DNA from: Methanosarcinales archaeon
GTDB lineage: Archaea > Halobacteriota > Syntropharchaeia > Alkanophagales > Methanospirareceae
Assembly (NCBI GenBank): GCA_025464585.1
Contig: JAODGL010000194.1
Span: 1-6,571 of the forward strand
Reading direction: 5' to 3'
Length of the DNA stretch: 6,571 nt
Shown: piece after piece, positions 1 to 5,766 of the stretch
How positions within the stretch are numbered: the stretch's first letter is position 1
Layout: each line of letters starts with the position of its first letter
Made by a program: the position numbers and the translations under genes
Notes under the pieces: model-generated
What the model saw: the letters and a program-made list of their open reading frames with translations, nothing else
What the model was told of the DNA's origin: nothing
Databases searched by the model: none

Positions 1-1
1 C

Positions 2-2314
2 ATTCAGGAATATGTGCCGGAGCAGTGGCAGGGTGCAGCGGGTATAGTCGCGATGCATCATGATTCCAATGTACGGTATGCGGCGGGGTATAAAACGGAG
101 AAGACCATTATATGCGCGGATTGGCTTTCGTCAGGTGAGCGTCGTGAAACGGAGGATAAGGGCGAACGTAAGAGTACACCGCTGATGTCTATATTTTCCA
201 GTATTGATATTGGAAAAGGCAGACCCGGTTCTGAACTCTGTTACACGGTAAATAAGCTGGAACTGAACAGGGAAGCCATTTTCCCGTGTCCGCAGGATGA
301 ATTGAGAGCGGATTTAAGGCGTGGTTCCGAAGGTGCATGGGAAGATTTTATAAAAGAAGTTGAGCAGATAAGAGCGATAAATGATTTTGATGCTTATTTC
401 AATACTTTGTATTATCTATTGTGGAAATATACGTGGTGCGTGCCATCGGCAGTCTGGAAAGATGTCCCTGATGTCTCCTTATTTGACCATTTGAAGACGA
501 CCTGTGCGATTGCCTCCTGTCTGTGCGATGCCGCCGATGAGCAGTATCTTAATAACGTGATAAGAGGTATTGAAAAAAGACGGAGGAAAAAAGAATTAAA
601 CAAAGAAGAGGAAAGCGCATTAAATTCCACCAAATTTATCCTCATAGAGGGAGATATTTCCGGTGTTCAGAAGTTTATTTATTCTATCACCTCTGAGGGA
701 GCTGCGAAGGGTTTACGAGGTAGGTCGTTCTACTTAGAGCTTCTCTCGGAGAGTATTGCAAAGCATATTCTTCGAGAATTGAAATTACCTCTTACAAATT
801 TGCTCTACTGTGGTGGTGGGCATTTTTATATTCTCGCTCCCAGCATTGTAGAGCGCGATTTAAAAATAATAAGGGCAGAAATTGCGGAAAGATTGTTAGA
901 AACTCATAGAGGGGAACTTTATTTAGTGCTCGATTGGCTTCGTTTATCTGCTGATGATTTTCAAAAGGATAAGTTTGGCAAGGCATGGATAGATATTGGT
1001 GGAAAAATAGCAGAAAGGAAAAAGAGGAAGTTTGAAGAGATTTTTGAGAGATACGAAGAGATTTTTGGACCTTTTGATGAAGGAGGAACCAAGCCCTTTT
1101 GCGATGTTTGCGGTATCGAGATAGAGGAAGGAGAGAGATGTAATTTCTGCAGGAGTTTAGAAGAGCTTGCAAAAGAACTTTCAGAAGCTAAATACATTCT
1201 TGAAATTGTCAATGATAAGAGAGGAAGAGTAAAAAAGGGTACATGGGAAGATTTATTGTCCGAGTTTGGTTTCAAGTACGAATTTCATTCTGAAATAGGA
1301 GAGGGCATAAAAAGAGTAGATGCAGAGCATATTTGCATTTACAAGCTGAATGACACAAAATTCTTGGATTGGGATTCATTGCGTGATGTAGTAGTAAAAC
1401 ATTTAAAGTCACGTATTTCCTCTGGTTTCAAGTTTTTAGCAAAAGAAACCCCTTATGCAATACGTGAAATCCCGGATATTGAAGGTAAAATTTACGAAAA
1501 AGAAGAAATAAAAGAGTTCAGCGATCTGGCTAAAGATTCAGAGGGGATAAAAAATTGGGCGGTCTTGCGAGCCGACGTAGATAATCTCGGTAAGATATTT
1601 GGAGCGGGTTTAGGCGAGGACAGAACGATTTCAAGGGTGTCGAATCTAAGTTCCATGCTTTCGCTCTTCTTCAGCGGGTGGATGGAGAAGATATGTGAAG
1701 ATGAGGAATACAGGGGCAAAGTGTATTCGATCTACTCTGGAGGAGACGATTTATTCATAGTTGGAGCGTGGGATAAGATGCCGGAGATCGGGAAGAGGAT
1801 ATATGACGATTTCAGGGTTTTCACGTGCAGAAATCCGTGTATCACCTTATCTGCGGGTATTACAATAGCGCCATCAGAGAAATATCCGTTGTATCAAGTC
1901 GCGTATCTGGCTGGCGATGCTTTAGATAAGTCAAAGGGACTGGAAGAGAAAGACGGCGTCACATTTCTGGATATGCCAATAAAATGGAATAAGTTTAGTG
2001 GAGAGATTGCCGAATTAAAGGTAAATTTGAAGAAGCTTCTTGCTGATGCGGGCATATCACGTGGTTTTTTACAAAAATTAAATGAGATTTATAACGAATA
2101 TAGAAGACAACGATTAAAGCATGGAGAAACTTCGGCGAGGTATGATGACCGATACGGGAGGTGGAGATGGTTATTGGCGTATGTTATAGCGAGAACAAAA
2201 GTGTCAAAGGAGAATGAACAGTTATTGGAAGAAACAGAGGAACTCATTCGTAAGAATATAGAGTATTTGCCCATCGCAGTGCGGTGGGTGGAATTTTTGA
2301 CAAGAAAGGAATAG
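2..2314 (+). CDS. csm1: Cas10/Csm1, type III-A CRISPR large subunit, cOA synthase (5' partial)
   Basis: Large subunit of the Csm effector complex. In this family, target RNA binding switches on synthesis of cyclic oligoadenylates from ATP by the palm domain, and often ssDNA cleavage by an N-terminal HD domain. The frame is open to the window edge, so the start is upstream; 770 codons are visible, numbered here from the codon at position 2. Residues 19-20 (HH) and the ADWLSSGER stretch near residue 39 match the end of the Cas10 HD region; the catalytic HD pair itself should lie upstream and cannot be judged. Palm 1 begins near residue 212 (IEGDISGVQKFIY) and includes GGGHFYIL at 271. A zinc site has Cys367, 370, 380 and 383. 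Palm 2 has ADVDNLG near 524 and the cyclase motif GGDD at 580-583. The last ~100 residues form the helical C-terminal domain. Csm1 is preferred over Cmr2 because csm2-csm5 follow. It ends with TAG just before csm2. Confidence 0.97.
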   Translation: MQEYVPEQWQGAAGIVAMHHDSNVRYAAGYKTEKTIICADWLSSGERRETEDKGERKSTPLMSIFSSIDIGKGRPGSELCYTVNKLELNREAIFPCPQDELRADLRRGSEGAWEDFIKEVEQIRAINDFDAYFNTLYYLLWKYTWCVPSAVWKDVPDVSLFDHLKTTCAIASCLCDAADEQYLNNVIRGIEKRRRKKELNKEEESALNSTKFILIEGDISGVQKFIYSITSEGAAKGLRGRSFYLELLSESIAKHILRELKLPLTNLLYCGGGHFYILAPSIVERDLKIIRAEIAERLLETHRGELYLVLDWLRLSADDFQKDKFGKAWIDIGGKIAERKKRKFEEIFERYEEIFGPFDEGGTKPFCDVCGIEIEEGERCNFCRSLEELAKELSEAKYILEIVNDKRGRVKKGTWEDLLSEFGFKYEFHSEIGEGIKRVDAEHICIYKLNDTKFLDWDSLRDVVVKHLKSRISSGFKFLAKETPYAIREIPDIEGKIYEKEEIKEFSDLAKDSEGIKNWAVLRADVDNLGKIFGAGLGEDRTISRVSNLSSMLSLFFSGWMEKICEDEEYRGKVYSIYSGGDDLFIVGAWDKMPEIGKRIYDDFRVFTCRNPCITLSAGITIAPSEKYPLYQVAYLAGDALDKSKGLEEKDGVTFLDMPIKWNKFSGEIAELKVNLKKLLADAGISRGFLQKLNEIYNEYRRQRLKHGETSARYDDRYGRWRWLLAYVIARTKVSKENEQLLEETEELIRKNIEYLPIAVRWVEFLTRKE
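1034..1067 (+). repeat. 13-base tandem direct repeat within csm1
   Basis: GAAGAGATTTTTG occurs perfectly at 1034-1046 and again at 1055-1067, a 21-base period. In frame it encodes EEIFERYEEIFG (residues 345-356), a seven-residue unit repeated once in a helix-like charged region just before the zinc cysteines. It looks like a small in-frame duplication or heptad repetition, not a mobile or CRISPR repeat. Confidence 0.6.
1100..1150 (+). other. Zinc-binding CxxC-x9-CxxC element inside Csm1
   Basis: Two CxxC pairs in frame (CDVC and CNFC), nine residues apart, lie between palm 1 and palm 2 of Csm1. Cas10 proteins commonly carry a structural four-cysteine zinc site in this region. All four cysteines are present, so metal binding is expected; it is inferred from the pattern only. 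Confidence 0.8.
1739..1750 (+). other. GGDD cyclase motif of Csm1 palm 2
   Basis: The codons GGA GGA GAC GAT encode GGDD in the context IYSGGDDLFIVG. In Cas10 the two aspartates coordinate the metals used to polymerise ATP into cyclic oligoadenylate. The motif is intact, so this Cas10 is predicted to be a working cOA synthase, in agreement with the CARF gene at the end of the operon. Confidence 0.93.
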
Positions 2315-2319
2315 GGTGA
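2315..2319 (+). promoter_or_regulatory. Ribosome binding site deciding the csm2 start
   Basis: GGTGA lies five bases before the ATG at 2325 and directly follows the csm1 stop codon. A second purine site (AAAGGA, 2305-2310) is placed for the upstream in-frame GTG at 2316, so either start could be used. The ATG is preferred because ATG is the stronger start codon. Confidence 0.5.
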
Positions 2320-2324
2320 GAAAA

Positions 2325-2714
2325 ATGGGAGAGGGAATAATAGAAGGAATAAAGGGAGAAGTACGAGCCATACTGGCGGGTGATAGCGAGAAATTGGTAG
2401 AGAATGCAGAGAAATTAGGCAAACACCTGGGTGAAAGACTATCTGCATCTCAGATAAGGAGTATATTCAGTGAAGTAAAGCGGATGAGGGAGTATGATGG
2501 GGATAGATTGAATCTTCTCAGACCAAAAATGGCTTACACTGCTGGCAGACACGGAAAAATCTCACAAGGAAAGTTGGTTGGACCTATAGTGGATTTACAG
2601 GAAGTACTGGACGAGTGCATAAAGAGAACGAGCAATGAAAAGGAATTTGAGAATTTCAGAAATTTCTTCGAGGCAATACTGGCGTATCATCGGTATCATG
2701 GAGGAAAAGAATAG
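2325..2714 (+). CDS. csm2: Csm2, small helical subunit of the type III-A complex
   Basis: Small alpha-helical subunit that in known Csm complexes lines up in several copies along the crRNA-target duplex as the minor filament. With the ATG start it is 129 residues, usual for the family. Family hallmarks are visible: LVENAEKLGKHL near residues 24-35, SASQIRSIFSEVKRM at 40-54, LRPKMAYTAGRH at 65-76 (the conserved P-K-x-A-Y-x-A-G-R core) and the terminal FFEAILAYHRYHGG at 114-127. It is rich in charged residues, with no signal peptide or membrane segment. It sits between csm1 and csm3, the canonical order. An in-frame GTG at 2316 would add three residues. It has no catalytic motif, and a purely structural, RNA-binding role is expected. 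Confidence 0.95.
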   Translation: MGEGIIEGIKGEVRAILAGDSEKLVENAEKLGKHLGERLSASQIRSIFSEVKRMREYDGDRLNLLRPKMAYTAGRHGKISQGKLVGPIVDLQEVLDECIKRTSNEKEFENFRNFFEAILAYHRYHGGKE

Positions 2715-2718
2715 GAGG
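2714..2718 (+). promoter_or_regulatory. Shine-Dalgarno site for csm3, overlapping the csm2 stop
   Basis: GGAGG starts on the last base of the csm2 TAG stop and lies six bases before the csm3 ATG at 2725. It is the best ribosome site in the window. It fixes the csm3 start against an in-frame ATG at 2635 inside csm2, and fits high output of Csm3, which is needed in several copies per complex. Confidence 0.85.
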
Positions 2719-2724
2719 AGAGAA

Positions 2725-3552
2725 ATGGACGAAATAAATTTTGAGGGTAAAATATTGATAACGGGAAAGATAAAGGCGGAAACGGGCTTGAGTATCGGCG
2801 GTGCAACGGTTGGATTGGATATAGGGGGCGTGGATAATCCTGTGATAAAGGATGCAGAAGGGAAACCCTACATTCCCGGCTCATCGCTAAAAGGGAAAAT
2901 GCGTTCGCTATTGGAAAAGGCAAATGGATTGGCTACCGATGATAAGAGGATATGGGTAGTGCCAAACGAAATAAGCATACACATGTGCAATGACCCTGAC
3001 TGCGTGGTCTGCAATATATTTGGAAGGACAACAAGGGATAAACCTTATTCATCTCCGGGTGAAAATGCGATAAAAATAGATAAGGAGAATGTTACGCCCA
3101 CTCGCTTGATAGTCCAGGATGCGATGCTTTCAGAAGAGAGTGTGAAAAACTTGATGGAACTGAAAACAGACCTGGAATTTACAGAAGTGAAATTTGAGAA
3201 CGTAATAGATAGAATAACATCAGCAGCGAATCCGAGACAGATGGAAAGGGTTCCAGAAGGGGCAGAATTCGAGTTCGGGATGATATACAATATCTTTAAC
3301 AAATCGGATAAGAGCAATTTGAAGGAAGTATTCAAGGCGATGGAACTCTTAGAGCACGATTATCTGGGAGGAAGTGGTTCAAGAGGATATGGGAAGGTTA
3401 AATTTGAGGACATGGGCGTATATTGGAACTCAAAGGCGGATTATGAGAACGGGGAAGTGGACATTGAGGAGAAAGAGCCAATAAATGGGGAATATAAGAC
3501 ACCAGCGAGCATAGTAAAGAACTTCGAAGCGATAAGAGAAGAAATCAAATAG
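2725..3552 (+). CDS. csm3: Csm3, backbone RAMP and target-RNA nuclease subunit
   Basis: Cas7-family RAMP that polymerises along the crRNA and cuts bound target RNA at six-nucleotide intervals in characterised Csm complexes. It has 275 residues. The order of motifs is typical: TGLSIGG at 20-26, then IGGVDNPVIKD at 33-43, where Asp37 aligns by context with the catalytic aspartate of known Csm3 proteins (Asp32/33), then YIPGSSLKGKMR at 49-60. A zinc-like cluster HMCNDPDCVVCNIFG spans 86-100 (His86, Cys88, Cys93, Cys96). The glycine-rich RAMP loop GGSGSRGYGK is at 215-224. The thumb region between is rich in charged residues. Ser23 stands where several Csm3 proteins have His in the TGLHIGG motif. 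The start is set by the strong GGAGG site; csm4 begins one base after the stop. With Asp37 present, RNA cleavage is predicted to be active. Confidence 0.97.
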   Translation: MDEINFEGKILITGKIKAETGLSIGGATVGLDIGGVDNPVIKDAEGKPYIPGSSLKGKMRSLLEKANGLATDDKRIWVVPNEISIHMCNDPDCVVCNIFGRTTRDKPYSSPGENAIKIDKENVTPTRLIVQDAMLSEESVKNLMELKTDLEFTEVKFENVIDRITSAANPRQMERVPEGAEFEFGMIYNIFNKSDKSNLKEVFKAMELLEHDYLGGSGSRGYGKVKFEDMGVYWNSKADYENGEVDIEEKEPINGEYKTPASIVKNFEAIREEIK

Positions 3553-3553
3553 C

Positions 3554-4633
3554 ATGAAAGTATACAAACTGGAACCCAGAGCTCATTTTCACCTCGGAGA
3601 GAAGGAGGGTGTTCTGGAGCACACATCGGATTATATCCATTCAGATACATTGTTCAGTGCGATATGTAATGCATACAGATTGCTTTATGGCGAAGAAGAG
3701 CTGACAGAAGCCTTAAAGCTATTTAAAGACCGCGAGCCACCTTTTTTAATCTCTTCTGCTTTCTTATATGCAGACAAAATATTGACTTTTCCTTTACCGT
3801 TGTCAATAAACTGGGATAAATATGTGGATGGTGGAGTAATAGAAGGATTAAATGCTGAGAGGAAAGAGAAAGAGAAGATAGACAAATTTGACATTTTAAA
3901 AAGGTTAAAGCGGGTGAAATTTGTTTCTGAGGAAATATTTTGGAATATGACAGGGGAAGAGAGCAGGCTAAAGGATTATATTAACGATGAGAACATCATT
4001 CAAGGCTTTCTTCTTACTGATGAGGAAGTGGGAGAGGAAAGAAAGCGATTTGGTGTGAAAGAGAACAAAGGAATAAAATTTTATGCGAAAAAGGAGGTTC
4101 CGAGAGTTGCGATAGACAGAAAAACAAGTGTATCAAATATTTACCATTTTGGTGAGGTATCATTTGCAAAGGATTGTGGTCTTTATTTCCTGATGGATTC
4201 GCGAACGAAAGAATACGAGCAAAAGGTGGAGGCGGCAATAAGAGTGCTTGGGGACGAAGGAATCGGCGGAGACCGAACTTACGGTAAAGGATTGTTTAAA
4301 TTTAAAGTGGGATTTAAAGAGATAAAAATGAATTTAGAGCCTGGAAGTCATTTTGTTACGCTTTCGTTATATTATCCCGGAGAAGAGGAACTATCCATGC
4401 TAAAAGACAGATACTACGAGTTGATAAACAGGGGCGGATGGATTTACTCGATGGAAGCGAAGAATCTGAGGCGGAGAACGGTGAGGATGTTTGCGGAAGG
4501 TTCGGTGTTTAAATCCGCGGATACAGACTTATATGGCGGATTGGCGAACGTTAAGCCGGAAGGGATTGATTTACACGAGGTTTACAGGTATGGATATGCG
4601 TTTGCAGTGCCGATGGGAGGTGTGTGCGAGTGA
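3554..4633 (+). CDS. csm4: Csm4, Cas5-like RAMP binding the crRNA 5' tag
   Basis: RAMP protein of the Cas5-like group that pairs with Csm1 and holds the repeat-derived 5' tag of the crRNA in known complexes. It has 359 residues, somewhat longer than many bacterial Csm4 proteins (about 300). Visible landmarks: HFHLGEKEG at residues 11-19 and IHSDTLFSAICNAY from 28, the conserved start of Csm4; PRVAIDRKTS at 183-192; the glycine-rich loop GIGGDRTYGKG at 236-246; GWIYS at 295-299 followed by the basic LRRRTVRMFAEGSVF at 305-319; and the closing YGYAFAVPMG. A highly charged stretch at about 105-175 may account for the extra length. Only a weak purine run precedes the ATG, which lies one base after the csm3 stop, so translation probably depends on ribosomes arriving from csm3. 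The stop overlaps the csm5 start. Confidence 0.95.
   Translation: MKVYKLEPRAHFHLGEKEGVLEHTSDYIHSDTLFSAICNAYRLLYGEEELTEALKLFKDREPPFLISSAFLYADKILTFPLPLSINWDKYVDGGVIEGLNAERKEKEKIDKFDILKRLKRVKFVSEEIFWNMTGEESRLKDYINDENIIQGFLLTDEEVGEERKRFGVKENKGIKFYAKKEVPRVAIDRKTSVSNIYHFGEVSFAKDCGLYFLMDSRTKEYEQKVEAAIRVLGDEGIGGDRTYGKGLFKFKVGFKEIKMNLEPGSHFVTLSLYYPGEEELSMLKDRYYELINRGGWIYSMEAKNLRRRTVRMFAEGSVFKSADTDLYGGLANVKPEGIDLHEVYRYGYAFAVPMGGVCE
4616..4621 (+). promoter_or_regulatory. Shine-Dalgarno site for csm5, inside the csm4 3' end
   Basis: GGAGGT within the last codons of csm4 is eight bases before the GTG at 4630 but only two before an in-frame GTG at 4624. The spacing favours 4630, whose GTG overlaps the csm4 TGA as GTGA, a classic arrangement for translational coupling. 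Confidence 0.75.
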
Positions 4634-5766
4634 GGTATGAAATAGAGTTGATTTCCCCCGTTCATGTAGGTAGTGGAGGGACAATAAGCCCGATTGAGTA
4701 TGTTGTAGAAGATAAATTTTATCGTGCAGACATGGATGGGCTATTTGAGGATGAACGATTTGAGACCGATAGATTTATCGAGGGGGCAAAGGGAGGAGCA
4801 CTTTATCTTGGTGAATTTGCACCAGAACTTACGAAGGAGCATCTTAGATATGCGCTGGATATTCCACAATCAACGAGAACGAGCCTGCAAGGATTGATTG
4901 GCAGTCGAAGCAGTGAAGTGAGGGAACATATAAAGACGAAGGATGAAGTGTATATTCCCGGCAGTTCGGTGAAAGGAGCGCTAAGAACAGCGATTCTGTG
5001 GTGGGTTCTGAAGAACGATGCGGATAAATTCAACAGAGCTAAAAGCCATTTGAAGAGTTTGGTAAGGCAAAGGAACAGGGTTGATAAAAGATGGGTTGAT
5101 GATAAGATAGAAGAATTTGTTTTTGGTAAAGACCCCACAAAAGACATTTTTAAGGCATTGCAAGTCTCAGATACCAGTGCGGTTGGTGTAGGGAGCTTGG
5201 AAATAGAAGAAGTGCGAACATTAACTACCACGCCGCGGGGTCACAACTGGAAGAACTTTTACACGTTTGTCGAGGCGTTAAAGCCGAAGACGAGACTGGA
5301 ATTGGAAATGAAAGTTGATGAGTTTTTGCTTGAAGGAGATGCGGCAGGAGAGTTGCATTTTGAAAGCAAAAAGGGGCTGGTAAGAGAAATACCGGAGATA
5401 TGCAATGAATTTGTGAATGATTTTATTGAGGATGAAATAAGATTTTTCAAGCAGTATAACACGCCAGGAGAACTTGATAAAGTTTTGGACTTTTATGAAA
5501 AGGTGAGAGGAAGAAGAGAAGAGAAATCGTTCTTGCTTCATTTAGCATGGGGCTCTGGCTGGCATGGGATGACCGTTGGTAGATTATTGGAAAAAGAGAC
5601 AGATTTTGATTTCTTTGGAGTGCGAAAGAAGTTTAGTTTGGGAAAGAGAAGGAATCAACCATTTTTCGTGAGAGAATTTCCCAAAACACGTCGAATAGTA
5701 TTTAAAGACGGGAAGCCAAAATATCCTTTGGGATGGGTAAAGATAAAAATTGGTGATTTGAGATGA
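4630..5766 (+). CDS. csm5: Csm5, 3'-capping RAMP subunit of the type III-A complex
   Basis: RAMP protein expected at the 3' end of the crRNA; in studied systems Csm5 also helps crRNA maturation by recruiting host nucleases. From the GTG at 4630 it has 378 residues, normal for Csm5. Landmarks: LISPVHVGSGG at 7-17, the RAMP-type first strand; YIPGSSVKGALRTA from 108, the G-S-S-x-K-G motif shared with Csm3; ALQVSDTSAVG from 176; LAWGSGWHGMTVG from 305, a Csm5 signature near the C-terminus; and the closing FPKTRRIVFKDGKPKYPLGW at 350-369. The start is uncertain by two codons (alternative GTG at 4624). The TGA stop overlaps the ATG of the CARF gene, so the two are coupled. No nuclease motif is evident. 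Confidence 0.95.
   Translation: MRYEIELISPVHVGSGGTISPIEYVVEDKFYRADMDGLFEDERFETDRFIEGAKGGALYLGEFAPELTKEHLRYALDIPQSTRTSLQGLIGSRSSEVREHIKTKDEVYIPGSSVKGALRTAILWWVLKNDADKFNRAKSHLKSLVRQRNRVDKRWVDDKIEEFVFGKDPTKDIFKALQVSDTSAVGVGSLEIEEVRTLTTTPRGHNWKNFYTFVEALKPKTRLELEMKVDEFLLEGDAAGELHFESKKGLVREIPEICNEFVNDFIEDEIRFFKQYNTPGELDKVLDFYEKVRGRREEKSFLLHLAWGSGWHGMTVGRLLEKETDFDFFGVRKKFSLGKRRNQPFFVREFPKTRRIVFKDGKPKYPLGWVKIKIGDLR
5752..5756 (+). promoter_or_regulatory. Ribosome binding site for the CARF gene
   Basis: GGTGA lies six bases before the ATG at 5763, within the last codons of csm5. Together with the ATGA overlap it supports the chosen start and coupled translation with csm5. Confidence 0.6.

Noticed and set aside
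14..16. GTG at 14 as the true start of csm1, giving an HD-less Cas10
   Set aside because: The frame is open through the left edge, and residues just after it (HH, then ADWLSSGER) belong to the end of the Cas10 HD region, so the gene very likely begins upstream.
2635..2724. N-terminal extension of csm3 from an in-frame ATG at 2635
   Set aside because: It would overlap csm2 by 80 bases, has no ribosome site, and adds 30 residues not typical of Csm3; the ATG at 2725 has a strong GGAGG site and starts right at the RAMP fold.
2312..3552. Three TAG stop codons (csm1, csm2, csm3) as possible pyrrolysine readthrough
   Set aside because: Each protein is complete at its TAG with family-typical length, and a ribosome site or start codon follows at once; frequent TAG use argues against recoding.
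4091..4098. AAGGAGGT inside csm4 as a ribosome site for a hidden gene
   Set aside because: No ATG or GTG start of a plausible reading frame lies at suitable distance; it encodes KEV before the conserved PRVAIDRKTS motif of Csm4.
4803..5231. Minus-strand open frame of 142 codons opposite csm5, and other minus-strand frames of 60-126 codons across the window
   Set aside because: They lie wholly or almost wholly opposite well-supported Csm genes, have low-complexity Ser/Leu/Phe-rich translations typical of antisense shadows, and show no recognisable motifs.
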